NCBI RefSeq assembly: GCF_003963535.1
Contig: NZ_CP034539.1
Span: 4,402,001-4,466,000, forward strand
DNA: 64,000 bases
Origin: Streptomyces cyaneochromogenes
GTDB taxonomy: Bacteria > Actinomycetota > Actinomycetes > Streptomycetales > Streptomycetaceae
Direction of reading: 5' to 3'
This document shows positions 27,466 through 35,753 of the stretch, piece after piece. The notes beneath the pieces were generated by a model. That model was not told the DNA's origin and ran no database searches. It worked only from the letters and a program-made list of their open reading frames with translations. How positions within the stretch are numbered: position 1 is the stretch's first letter; each line of letters opens with the position of its first letter. The position numbers were made by a program, and so were the translations under genes.

Positions 27466-28704
27466 CTACCGCCCGGACCACAGCCCCTCCCGCGTCAGCC
27501 CCAGCAGCTCGATGGCGTTGCCGCGCACGATCCGCTCGACGACGTCCGCGTCCAGGTGCCCCATCTGCGCCTCGCCGACCTCGCGGGACTTCGGCCAGGT
27601 CGAGTCGGAGTGGGGGTAGTCGGTCTCGTACAGGACGTTCCCGACCCCGATCGCGTCCAGGTTCCGCAGGCCGAAGGCGTCGTCGAAGAAGCAGCCGTAC
27701 ACGTGGTCGGCGAACAGCTCGGACGGCGGCCGGTGCACCTTGTCGGCGACCCCGCCCCAGCCGCGGTTCTCCTCCCACACGACGTCGGCGCGCTCCAGGA
27801 TGTACGGGATCCAGCCGATCTGGCCCTCCGCGTACATGACCTTGAGGTTCGGGAAACGCTCGAACTTGCCGCTCATCAGCCAGTCGACCATCGAGAAGCA
27901 GCAGTTGGCGAAGGTGATCGTGGAGCCGACGGCGGGCGGCGCGTCGGCGGAGGTGGAGGGCATACGGCTGGAGGAGCCGATGTGCATGGCGACCACCGTG
28001 CCGGTCTCGTCGCACGCGGCGAGGAAGGGGTCCCAGGCGTCGGTGTGCACGGAGGGGAGCCCGAGGTGCGGGGGTATCTCGGAGAAGGCGACGGCGCGCA
28101 CGCCCCGTGCCGCGTTGCGGCGGACCTCGGCGGCGGCCAGCTCGGCGTCCCAGAGGGGGATGAGGGTGAGCGGGATGAGCCGGCCCCGCGCGTGCGGGCC
28201 GCACCACTCCTCCACCATCCAGTCGTTGTAGGCCTGGACGCACAGCAGCCCCAGCTCGTGATCGTGGGCCTCGGTGAAGGTCTGGCCGCAGAAGCGGGGG
28301 AAGGTCGGGAAGCAGAGGGCGGACTGGACGTGGTTGACGTCCATGTCGGCGAGCCGGGCGGGGACGTCGTACGAACCGGGGCGCATCTGCTCGTAGGTGA
28401 TGACCTCCAGCTTGATCTCGTCCCTGCTGTAGCCGACGGCGGTGTCGAGGCGGGTGATCGGCCGGTGCAGGTCCTCGTACACCCACCAGTCGCCGACCGG
28501 ACCGTCGTCTCCCGGCCGGCCCATGACGGGCTTGAACCGCCCGCCCAGGAAGGTCATTTCCTTCAGTGGCGCCCGGACTATGCGCGGCCCGACGTCCTGG
28601 TACTTCTTCGGGAGCCGGTCCTGCCAGACGGCCTGCGGCTCCACCGTGTGGTCGTCGACGGAGATGATCAGGGGAAACGTCGTCTCGGTGTCCATGGCGC
28701 TCAC
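27466..28704 (-). CDS. Amidohydrolase family (ACMSD-like metal-dependent hydrolase/decarboxylase)
   Basis: 412 residues. SVDDHTVEP near the N-terminus, AMHIGSS centrally and ETDYPHSDSTWP near the end mark the amidohydrolase-2 family, which includes ACMSD-type decarboxylases and hydrolases that open or decarboxylate ring-cleavage products. GTG start at 28704; ATG at 28695 is equally possible. A perfect CTGACG operator lies 12 nt upstream of the GTG. Divergent from afsR. Probably part of the dispersed acyl-CoA or ring catabolic set. Confidence 0.85.
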   Translation of the reverse strand: MSAMDTETTFPLIISVDDHTVEPQAVWQDRLPKKYQDVGPRIVRAPLKEMTFLGGRFKPVMGRPGDDGPVGDWWVYEDLHRPITRLDTAVGYSRDEIKLEVITYEQMRPGSYDVPARLADMDVNHVQSALCFPTFPRFCGQTFTEAHDHELGLLCVQAYNDWMVEEWCGPHARGRLIPLTLIPLWDAELAAAEVRRNAARGVRAVAFSEIPPHLGLPSVHTDAWDPFLAACDETGTVVAMHIGSSSRMPSTSADAPPAVGSTITFANCCFSMVDWLMSGKFERFPNLKVMYAEGQIGWIPYILERADVVWEENRGWGGVADKVHRPPSELFADHVYGCFFDDAFGLRNLDAIGVGNVLYETDYPHSDSTWPKSREVGEAQMGHLDADVVERIVRGNAIELLGLTREGLWSGR

Positions 28705-28716
28705 GGTAGCGCCGAT

Positions 28717-28731
28717 CTGACGGTCCGTCAG
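28717..28731. promoter_or_regulatory. CTGACG-N3-CGTCAG operator, site D
   Basis: Perfect inverted repeat (CTGACGGTCCGTCAG) in the 176-nt region between the divergent amidohydrolase and afsR genes. It is 12 nt from the amidohydrolase start and about 150 nt upstream of afsR. Confidence 0.75.
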
Positions 28732-28880
28732 CTACGCGGAAGGGGAGCCGTCGTGCGAAGACCGCGTGAGGGCCTTGTGATATCCCGCGCGTCCACCTGT
28801 GATCAGCCCATCCACAGCTGACGCATCAGCCGGAACAAGGCAAACTGGCGTCGATGTAAACGGGTCCTAGGGGGACTGCG

Positions 28881-31850
28881 ATGGGCGGGGTACCGCGAGT
28901 GCCGGAGCAGAGGCGTCCCGGCTCCTCGACAGATGCGGCGGAGCCTGCGGCGACGCTGCGCTTCAGCGTGCTCGGTCCGGTACGCGCATGGCGCGGAGAC
29001 GAGCGGCTCTCCACCGGCTCCCCCCAGCAACGCGCCCTGCTCGCGGCCCTGCTGCTGCGCGAGGGCCGCACGGCGACCGCGGCGGAGCTGATCGACGCCC
29101 TGTGGGGCGAGGAGCCGCCCTCGCAGGCGCTGGCGGCGGTCCGGACGTACGCCTCCCGGCTGCGCAAGGTGCTCGACCCCCAGGTCCTGGTGAGCGAGTC
29201 GGGCGGCTACGCGGTGCGGGGCCTGGCCGAGGGCACGCTGGACCTGGCGGTGGCTCAGGAGCTGGCGGCGGAGGCGGAGAAGGCGCGCGGCGCCGGGGAT
29301 CTGTGCCACGCCCGGGAGGTGCTCGGGCGGGCGCTGGCGCTGTGGGACGGCGAGGCGCTGGCGGGGGTCCCGGGGCCGTACGCGGAGGCCCAGCGGGTCC
29401 GGCTGGAGGAGTGGCGGCTCCAACTGCTGGAGTCCCGCCTCGACATGGACCTGGAGCAGGGCTGCCACGCCGAGGCGGTCTCGGAGCTGACGGCGCTGAC
29501 GGCGGAGCACCCGCTGCGCGAGCGGCTGCGGGAGCTGCTGATGCTCGCGCTGTACCGCAGCGGCCGGCAGGCGGAGGCGCTGGCGGTGTACGCGGACACG
29601 CGGCGCCTGCTGGCGGACGAGCTGGGCGTGGACCCGCGCCCGGGTCTGAAGGAGCTCCAGCAGCGGATCCTGCAGGCGGACCCCGGCCTCGCGGAACCGT
29701 CGGCACCGGCCGCGGAGCCGACGGTGGTCCCGGTGCGCCCCGCGCAACTCCCGGCGAGCGTCCCCGACTTCACGGGACGCTCCGCCTTCGTACGTGAGCT
29801 GAGCGAAGTGCTGGCGGGGGCCTCCGGGACCGAGGGCCGGGTGATGGCGGTGTCGGCGCTGGCCGGCATCGGCGGCGTGGGCAAGACGACGCTGGCGGTG
29901 CACGTGGCGCACCAGTCACGGTCGGCCTTCCCCGACGGGCAGCTCTACGTCGACCTGCAGGGCGCCGGTCCGCGGCCGGCGGAACCGGAGACGGTCCTGG
30001 GCTCCTTCCTGCGCGCGCTGGGCACCGCGGACTCGGCGATCCCGGACTCGCTGGAGGAGCGGGCCGCGCTGTACCGCTCGCTGCTGGACGGCCGCCGGAT
30101 CCTGGTCCTGCTGGACAACGCCCGCGACGCGGCCCAGGTACGCCCGCTGCTGCCGGGCATGGAGGGCTGCGCTGCGCTGGTGACGTCCCGGGTGCGGATG
30201 GTGGATCTCGCCGGGGCGCATCTGGTCGACCTGGACGTGATGTCCCCTGACGAGGCGCTGTCCCTCTTCACGAAGATCGTGGGCGAGGAGCGGGTCGCGT
30301 CCGAGCGGGAGGCCGCGCTGGACGTGGTCGCCGCCTGCGGCTTCCTGCCGCTGGCCATCCGCATCGCCGCGTCCCGGCTGGCGGCCCGCCGCACCTGGAC
30401 GGTGTCCGTGCTCGCCGCCAAGCTCGCCGACGAGCGGCGCCGGCTGGACGAGCTCCAGGCCGGCGACCTCGCGGTGAAGGCGACCTTCGAGCTGGGGTAC
30501 GGCGCCATGGAGCCGGCCCAGGCCCGGGCGTTTAGGCTGCTGGGGCTGGCGGACGGGCCGGACATCTCGCTCGCGGCCGCCGCGGCCGTACTGGATCTGC
30601 CGCCGGAGGACACCGAGGAACTGCTGGAGTCCCTCGTCGACACGTCCTTGCTGGAGTCGGCGGCGCCCGGACGCTATCGGTACCACGATCTGGTCCGGCT
30701 CTACGCGCGTGCGTGCGCGGAGCGGGACGAGCAGCCGCCCGGCGAGAGGGACGAGGCGTTGTCGCGGTTGCTGGACTTCTATCTGGCGACGACCGCGCAG
30801 GTGTACGCGATCGAGCACGGCGAGGACCGGCTCACCGACCACCTGGAGCCCACCCGCTATCCGGGGCTGCGCTTCACCGAGGCGGCGGCGGCCCTCGACT
30901 GGCTGTACACGGAGGCCGGGCAACTCCTGGCCTGCGTACGGCAGGCGGCGGGGACGGAGCGACTGCGGCGGGCCGTCGATCTGCTCTGGGCGGCGAAGGA
31001 CCTGACCGAGTCGGGCGCCAACTCGCATCAGTACGAGATGACGGCCAGGGCCACCTGCGAGGCGACCCGGGTCGCCGGCCACGAACGGGCGGAGGGCAGG
31101 GCCCGCACGGTGCTCAGTGATGTGCTGCTGGTCTCCGGCCGTGTCCAGCAGTCGGAGCAGGAGGCGCGGGTCGCCATGGAGCTCGCGGCGCGCGCGCAGG
31201 ACTCCATCGCCGTCAGCTGGGTCGCCAACAACCGAGGGCTCATCTGCCTGCACGAGAGCCGGTTCGCCGACGGCAAGGTCTTCTTCGACCAGGCCCTCGA
31301 AGGTCTGCGGGCGGCGGGGAACCGACTGTTCGAGGCGACCGTCCTCGGCAATCTGTCCCGTGCCCACCTCGGTATGGGCAACATCGCGAAGGCCGTGGAG
31401 ATCGCGCAGCGCGGTCTCGCCGTGCACACCGCGGTCGGCCGGACCGTGCGGCTGGCCAACGGCCACTTCCAGCTGGGCGTCGCACTGACCCGGGCGGGGC
31501 GTTCCACCGAGGCGCTGAGCCAGTTCTCCGACGCGCTCGGCCTCTTCAACGACCACCGGCAGCGGCTGTGGGAGGGCGTCACCCACTTCCGTATCGCCGA
31601 GGTGCACGCGGCAGAGCGCCGCCCGGCGCAGGCCGCCCAGCACGCCGAACAGGCTCTCGCGCTGGGCTGCATCGGCGGAGACCGTATGCAGGGCAACGTC
31701 CTGACGCTGCTGGGGCGTTCGCTGGCGGCCCTCGGTCAGGCGGACCGGGCGCGCGCGTGCTGGCGTGAGGCGCTCAGCCTCTACGAGCAGAACGGCTCGC
31801 CGGAGGCCGAGGAGGTGCGGGTGCTGCTCACGTCGGCCGCGGCGGCCTGA
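28881..31850 (+). CDS. afsR: AfsR, SARP-type global regulator with NB-ARC and TPR domains
   Basis: 989 residues, close to the 993 reported for S. coelicolor AfsR. An N-terminal SARP DNA-binding and BTAD region (about 25-270, with LRFSVLGPVRAWRG and ELGVDPRPGL) is followed by an NB-ARC ATPase (Walker A AGIGGVGKTT at about 328-337; VLLDNARDAAQ as Walker B) and a TPR-rich C-terminal half. In the family, Ser/Thr kinases such as AfsK phosphorylate AfsR, which then binds the afsS promoter. afsS follows 389 nt downstream on the same strand, and afsK is 5.4 kb further on. AGGGGGA precedes the ATG. Confidence 0.95.
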   Translation: MGGVPRVPEQRRPGSSTDAAEPAATLRFSVLGPVRAWRGDERLSTGSPQQRALLAALLLREGRTATAAELIDALWGEEPPSQALAAVRTYASRLRKVLDPQVLVSESGGYAVRGLAEGTLDLAVAQELAAEAEKARGAGDLCHAREVLGRALALWDGEALAGVPGPYAEAQRVRLEEWRLQLLESRLDMDLEQGCHAEAVSELTALTAEHPLRERLRELLMLALYRSGRQAEALAVYADTRRLLADELGVDPRPGLKELQQRILQADPGLAEPSAPAAEPTVVPVRPAQLPASVPDFTGRSAFVRELSEVLAGASGTEGRVMAVSALAGIGGVGKTTLAVHVAHQSRSAFPDGQLYVDLQGAGPRPAEPETVLGSFLRALGTADSAIPDSLEERAALYRSLLDGRRILVLLDNARDAAQVRPLLPGMEGCAALVTSRVRMVDLAGAHLVDLDVMSPDEALSLFTKIVGEERVASEREAALDVVAACGFLPLAIRIAASRLAARRTWTVSVLAAKLADERRRLDELQAGDLAVKATFELGYGAMEPAQARAFRLLGLADGPDISLAAAAAVLDLPPEDTEELLESLVDTSLLESAAPGRYRYHDLVRLYARACAERDEQPPGERDEALSRLLDFYLATTAQVYAIEHGEDRLTDHLEPTRYPGLRFTEAAAALDWLYTEAGQLLACVRQAAGTERLRRAVDLLWAAKDLTESGANSHQYEMTARATCEATRVAGHERAEGRARTVLSDVLLVSGRVQQSEQEARVAMELAARAQDSIAVSWVANNRGLICLHESRFADGKVFFDQALEGLRAAGNRLFEATVLGNLSRAHLGMGNIAKAVEIAQRGLAVHTAVGRTVRLANGHFQLGVALTRAGRSTEALSQFSDALGLFNDHRQRLWEGVTHFRIAEVHAAERRPAQAAQHAEQALALGCIGGDRMQGNVLTLLGRSLAALGQADRARACWREALSLYEQNGSPEAEEVRVLLTSAAAA

Positions 31851-31888
31851 GCGCTCCGCTGGATTTGCCGCGACAGGAGCGCCGATCG

Positions 31889-31958
31889 TCTGCGGGGCCG
31901 TCGTGGCTGGTCGCGCCCCGCGGCGGATCCGCATATCGATACAGTCCCGCGCCCCTTA
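31889..31958. repeat. Dispersed intergenic repeat, copy R3
   Basis: Lies just after afsR. It shares ATCGTCTGCGG, GTGGCTGGTCGCGCC and the final CGCGCCCCTT with R4 in inverted orientation. It contains the palindrome GCGGATCCGC at 31923-31932 where R1 and R4 have a GCGGC/GCCGC hairpin. It could affect the end of the afsR transcript. Confidence 0.6.
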
Positions 31959-32051
31959 GGGACGCTGCCGAACCGCAGCCGACTACGCCAGGGCCACTCA
32001 GGTCGGACACGGCCAAGCGGGCGGGGCGCGCTCCCCACCTGGGGATCTCGG

Positions 32052-32065
32052 GCGTTCAGCGTTCG
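32052..32065 (+). promoter_or_regulatory. Candidate AfsR-binding direct repeats in the afsS promoter
   Basis: Two tandem heptamers, GCGTTCA and GCGTTCG, followed by GTTTAT. AfsR is known to bind direct repeats overlapping the -35 region of afsS and recruit RNA polymerase. The position, about 175 nt before the afsS ATG, allows a promoter with a long leader. The exact -10 and transcription start were not determined. Confidence 0.45.
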
Positions 32066-32161
32066 TTTATCTCCGCCCTACAGACTCTTACCCAGTCGGA
32101 CCGTCGCCACGGGGGGCAGGCAGTTCGACGCGGAGCCCGGCCGGTTAGCCTGCGGCTCCGG

Positions 32162-32203
32162 ACGCCCGTCCGGCAATACTCGGGGGAGTTACCGGACGGG
32201 CGT
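32162..32203 (+). promoter_or_regulatory. Strong stem-loop in the afsS leader
   Basis: A perfect 12-bp stem (ACGCCCGTCCGG pairing with CCGGACGGGCGT) with an 18-nt loop containing a G-run. It ends 36 nt before the afsS ATG. No U-tract follows, so it is not a standard intrinsic terminator. It may stabilise the leader or control afsS expression. Confidence 0.55.
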
Positions 32204-32239
32204 TCCTCACTCATCACCGAAAAAGAGGAACACGAGCCC

Positions 32240-32437
32240 ATGAGCGACCAGAAGAAGGACGAGACCGTCTCTCCGGACAACAACTCCATGCCCAGCGAGC
32301 CCGTCGTGGACGAGACGATCACCACGCTGAACAACTCCATGCCGAGCGAGCCGACCAAGGTCAAGGGCGAGACGATCACGACGCTCAACAACTCCATGCC
32401 GGCCGGGCCCGCCGCTCTGGACCTGGACGACAAGTAG
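32240..32437 (+). CDS. afsS: AfsS (sigma-like small regulatory protein)
   Basis: 65 residues, hydrophilic and acidic. Three near-identical repeats contain NNSMP at residues 14-18, 31-35 and 50-54, each preceded by an ET(V/I)-type stretch; two read ETITTLNNSMP. The size, the repeats and the position downstream of afsR identify AfsS, the 63-residue AfsR target of S. coelicolor that activates antibiotic production. How it acts is not settled. RBS AAGAGGAA upstream. A hairpin terminator follows 20 nt after the stop. Confidence 0.9.
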   Translation: MSDQKKDETVSPDNNSMPSEPVVDETITTLNNSMPSEPTKVKGETITTLNNSMPAGPAALDLDDK

Positions 32438-32456
32438 ACCTCATCCCACGGGGATC

Positions 32457-32491
32457 GGCCGCGGTGGCTCGGAGGGGGAGCCGCCGCGGCC
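32457..32491. terminator. Hairpin terminator between afsS and the FadD3-like gene
   Basis: Inverted repeat of 14 bp (GGCCGCGGTGGCTC with GAGCCGCCGCGGCC, one G-T pair) and a 7-nt loop, between two converging genes. It has no U-tract, as is usual in high-GC actinobacteria, so it could serve both directions. Confidence 0.65.
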
Positions 32492-32521
32492 GAGGCATGT
32501 CCGGCGGGGGTCGGTGACTCC

Positions 32522-34087
32522 TCACGCCCTCCCGCGCAACTCGCCCTTCACCACCTTGCCGCTGGCGTTCCGCGGCAACTCCCCCAGGAACTCCACCGCC
32601 CGCGGCACCTTGTAGTTCGCCATCTCCCGGCGTGCCCAGGCGATCAGGTCGTCCCCGGTGAGCACCGCTCCCGGCCGGCGCACCACGTACGCCTTGCCGA
32701 CCTCGCCCAGCCGAGCGTCCGGTACGCCGATCACCGCGACGTCGGCCACCTCGGGGTGCAGCCCCAGGACCTGCTCTATCTCCGCCGGGTACGCGTTGAA
32801 GCCGCCGACGATGAACATGTCCTTGATGCGGTCGGTGATGCGCAGACAGCCGTCGGCGTCGAGCACCCCGACGTCCCCCGTCCGCAGCCAGCCGTCCGGC
32901 GTCAGCACCTCCGCCGTCGCCGCCGCGTCCTCGTAGTAGCCCCGCATGACGTTGAAGCCGCGGACCAGGACCTCGCCGGGCTCGCCGAGGGGAGCCTCGA
33001 CGCGTACCTCCGTGCCGGGGATCGCACGGCCCGACGTCGAGGCGATGACCGTCGGGTCGTCGCCGCGCCTGCACATCGTGACGATGCCGCTGGCCTCGGA
33101 GAGGCCGTACGCCGTCAGGACCGTCTCCACGCCCAGCTCCCCGCGCAGGCGTTCCACCAGCCGCAACGGCACGACCGCCGCGCCGGTCACCACGAGCCGC
33201 AGCGCGGAGAGGTCGTGCGCGTCGCGTGCCGGGTGGTCGAGGAGCGACTGGTGCAGGGTCGGCGGGCCTGGCAGCACCGAGACCCGTTCCGCCGCGATGT
33301 TCGCCAGGGCCGTGCTCACGTTGAAGACCGGCTGGGGGATCATCGTCGCGCCCCGCATCAGACAGGCGATCACCCCGGCCTTGTAGCCGAAGGTGTGGAA
33401 GAAGGGGTTCACGATCAGATAGCGGTCGCCCCGCCGCAGGCCCGCCAGGTCGCTCCACACCTCGTACGCCCGCAGCGTCTGCGCGTGGGTGATCACCGCG
33501 CCCTTCGGGCGGCCCGTCGTCCCGGACGTGAAGACGATGTCCGAGGGCCAGGAGCCGGCCACCGACTCGGCCCGTGCCCGCACCTGCGCCTCGCCCACCC
33601 CGTCCCCGCTCGCCAGGAAGTCCTTCCAGGTACGGAAGTCCGCCGGCGCGTCGTCCGACAGCACCACCACCTGTTCCAGGTCCGGCAGTCCGGGCCCCTC
33701 AGCGACCGCCCGCCGCAGCGACGCCACGTACGACGTCCCCAGGAACGTGCCCGTCACGAACAGCAGCCGCGCCCCGCTGCGCCGCAGCACATCGGCCGCC
33801 TCCCCGCCCTTGAAGCGGGTGTTGAGCGGCACCAGCACCGCGCCCGCCGACACCGCGCCCAGCGCCGCCACGATCCAGTCGAGCGTGTTCGGCGCCCAGA
33901 CGGCGACCCGGTCGCCGGGCTCGATCCCGTTCGCCATACAGGCCGCCGCCGAGCGCTCGACGCGGGCGCCCAGTTCGGCGTACGAGATCCTCGTGCGGCC
34001 CTCCACCACCGCCTCGACGTCCGCGTACCGCTCGGCCGCGGTCCGGACGAGTTCCGGGATGCTGCCCCACTCCAGATCACCGCGCAC
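32522..34087 (-). CDS. FadD3-like acyl-CoA ligase (AMP-forming)
   Basis: 521 residues of the ANL superfamily. P-loop FTSGTTGRPKGAV, then NPFFHTFGYKAGVIACL, TAYGLSEASG, LRTGDVGVLD and the C-terminal catalytic Lys in NASGKVVKGEL are visible. The NPFFHTFGYKAG and LPGPPTLHQSLLDHPAR blocks are those of the actinobacterial FadD3 group, which activates the propionate side chain of steroid-ring catabolites to CoA thioesters. Here the substrate is inferred only. Divergent from the thiolase-like operon with two CTGACG boxes between them. Confidence 0.9.
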   Translation of the reverse strand: MRGDLEWGSIPELVRTAAERYADVEAVVEGRTRISYAELGARVERSAAACMANGIEPGDRVAVWAPNTLDWIVAALGAVSAGAVLVPLNTRFKGGEAADVLRRSGARLLFVTGTFLGTSYVASLRRAVAEGPGLPDLEQVVVLSDDAPADFRTWKDFLASGDGVGEAQVRARAESVAGSWPSDIVFTSGTTGRPKGAVITHAQTLRAYEVWSDLAGLRRGDRYLIVNPFFHTFGYKAGVIACLMRGATMIPQPVFNVSTALANIAAERVSVLPGPPTLHQSLLDHPARDAHDLSALRLVVTGAAVVPLRLVERLRGELGVETVLTAYGLSEASGIVTMCRRGDDPTVIASTSGRAIPGTEVRVEAPLGEPGEVLVRGFNVMRGYYEDAAATAEVLTPDGWLRTGDVGVLDADGCLRITDRIKDMFIVGGFNAYPAEIEQVLGLHPEVADVAVIGVPDARLGEVGKAYVVRRPGAVLTGDDLIAWARREMANYKVPRAVEFLGELPRNASGKVVKGELRGRA

Positions 34088-34109
34088 AGTACGCCTCCCG
34101 ACCCCTGAG

Positions 34110-34124
34110 CTGACTACCCGTCAG
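34110..34124. promoter_or_regulatory. CTGACG-type operator, site E
   Basis: CTGACTACCCGTCAG, one mismatch in the left arm; the right arm extends to CGTCAGAT. It lies 22 nt upstream of the FadD3-like start and forms a pair with site F, 27 nt away (start to start). Confidence 0.65.
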
Positions 34125-34136
34125 ATTAGCTGTACC

Positions 34137-34151
34137 CTGACGGCCTGTCAG
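34137..34151. promoter_or_regulatory. CTGACG-type operator, site F
   Basis: CTGACGGCCTGTCAG, one mismatch in the right arm, 29 nt upstream of the thiolase-like gene start. Together with site E it covers the divergent promoter region. Confidence 0.65.
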
Positions 34152-34180
34152 CAGCCCTTCAGCAGCGTGGAGGTGTGCGC

Positions 34181-35329
34181 ATGGCCGGACTCAAGGACGC
34201 CGCCGCGATCGTCGGCATAGGTCAGACCCCCTTCGCCAGGCACCTCCCCGAGGACGAGAAGACCCTCGCCTGCCGTGCCGTCCTCGCCGCCCTCGACGAC
34301 GCAGGGATCTCGCCCGGCGAGGTCGACGCCCTCGCCTCCTACACCATGGAGGAGACGGACGAGGTCGAGCTCGCGAAGGCGGTCGGACTCGGGGACCTCA
34401 CCTTCTTCAGCAAGGTGGGGTACGGGGGTGGCGGGTCCTGTGCCACCGTCGCGCATCTCGCCGCCGCCATCGCGAGCGGTCAGGCCTCCGTCGGCGTCGC
34501 CTGGCGCTCGCGCAAGCGCGGCTCCGGGCCCCGCCCCTGGACCAACACCAGCGCTCAGCTCCCCACTCCGGCCCAGTGGACCCGCCCGTTCGGGCTGCTC
34601 CGGCCCGCCGACGAGATAGCCATGCTCACCCGCCGCTACATGCACGAGTACGGCGCGACCCGCGACCACCTGTTCAACGTCGCCCTCGCCTGCCGCAACC
34701 GGGCCAACCAGAACCCGGCCGCGGTGATGTACGAACGGCCCCTCACCCGCGAGATGTACATGACCTCCCGGTGGATCAGCGAGCCGCTCTGCCTGTTCGA
34801 CAACTGCCTGGAGACGGACGGGGCGTTGGCCTGCGTCGTCGTCAGCCGCGAGCGCGCCCGCGACTGCCGGCACGCTCCCGTCTACGTCCACTCCGCCGCC
34901 CAGGGCCTGCCCGCCCAGCACCACGGCATGGTCAACTACTGGAACGACGACCCGCTCACCGGTCCCGCCTGGACCGCCGCCCGGCATCTGTGGAAGCACG
35001 CCGACTTCACCCCGCAGGACGTGGACGTCGCCCAGATCTACGACGCGTTCACGGCGCTCATACCGCTGTCACTGGAGGGCTACGGCTTCTGCGGCAGGGG
35101 CGAGGGCGGGGCGTTCACCGAGCAGGGGGCCCTGGAGATCGGCGGGCGGCTGCCGCTCAACACCAGCGGCGGCGGGCTCAGCGAGGCCTACGTCCACGGG
35201 TTCAACCTCATCAACGAGGGCGTACGGCAACTGCGTGGCACCAGCACCGCCCAGGTCCCGGGCGCCGCCACCTGTCTCGTCACCGCCGGCGAAGGCGTCC
35301 CCACCTCCGCGCTGCTCCTGAGGAGTTGA
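34181..35329 (+). CDS. Thiolase-like lipid-transfer protein (Ltp family)
   Basis: 382 residues with the non-decarboxylating thiolase fold of actinobacterial Ltp proteins: AAIVGIGQTPFAR at the start, GGGGSCATVAHLAAAIASG around the nucleophile region, QIYDAFTALIPLSLE and NTSGGGLSEAYVHGFN near the end. In steroid catabolism such proteins act with a DUF35 partner as aldolases that shorten acyl-CoA side chains. The next gene encodes a DUF35 protein, which fits that pairing. GGAGG lies 7 nt before the ATG. Confidence 0.85.
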   Translation: MAGLKDAAAIVGIGQTPFARHLPEDEKTLACRAVLAALDDAGISPGEVDALASYTMEETDEVELAKAVGLGDLTFFSKVGYGGGGSCATVAHLAAAIASGQASVGVAWRSRKRGSGPRPWTNTSAQLPTPAQWTRPFGLLRPADEIAMLTRRYMHEYGATRDHLFNVALACRNRANQNPAAVMYERPLTREMYMTSRWISEPLCLFDNCLETDGALACVVVSRERARDCRHAPVYVHSAAQGLPAQHHGMVNYWNDDPLTGPAWTAARHLWKHADFTPQDVDVAQIYDAFTALIPLSLEGYGFCGRGEGGAFTEQGALEIGGRLPLNTSGGGLSEAYVHGFNLINEGVRQLRGTSTAQVPGAATCLVTAGEGVPTSALLLRS

Positions 35330-35336
35330 CCGAGCG

Positions 35337-35753
35337 ATGCTCTCCCCCGTCACCGATCCCGACGGCGCCCCCTTCTGGCAGTACGCGGCCCAGGGCGAAC
35401 TCCGCGTCCAGACCTGCGCCGACTGCGACGAACCCCGCTTCCCGCCCCGCCCCTGCTGCCCGCACTGCCAGTCCTTCGCGTGCGAGTGGCGCAAGACCTC
35501 GGGCCAGGGCCGCGTCTGGTCGTACGTCGTCCCGCACCCGCCCCTGCTGCCCGAGTACGCGGAGCAGGCGCCGTACAACGTGGTCGTCGTGGAACTCGCC
35601 GACGCGCCCCGCATCCGCCTGGTCGGCAACCTCGTCACCGGCCCGGACGCACCGCTGGACTCCCTTCCCCCGGCGCGGATCCGCATCGGTGCGAAGGTCC
35701 AGGCCGTCTTCAGCGGCACCGGGCTGCCGCAGTGGGTCCTGGAGCGCCCATGA
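35337..35753 (+). CDS. DUF35 Zn-ribbon/OB-fold protein
   Basis: 138 residues. An N-terminal zinc ribbon (CADC ... CCPHC) and a C-terminal OB fold (GRVWSYVVPHPP...PYNVVVVELADAPR...GNLV) define DUF35. Such proteins bind acyl-CoA and partner with thiolase-like Ltp enzymes. It sits 7 nt after the Ltp gene and overlaps the enoyl-CoA hydratase start by 4 nt (ATGA), so the three are one operon. Confidence 0.9.
   Translation: MLSPVTDPDGAPFWQYAAQGELRVQTCADCDEPRFPPRPCCPHCQSFACEWRKTSGQGRVWSYVVPHPPLLPEYAEQAPYNVVVVELADAPRIRLVGNLVTGPDAPLDSLPPARIRIGAKVQAVFSGTGLPQWVLERP

Noticed and set aside
32240..32437. RiPP-like precursor peptide because of its three repeats
   Set aside because: No modifying enzyme genes nearby; length, repeats and position after afsR match AfsS.
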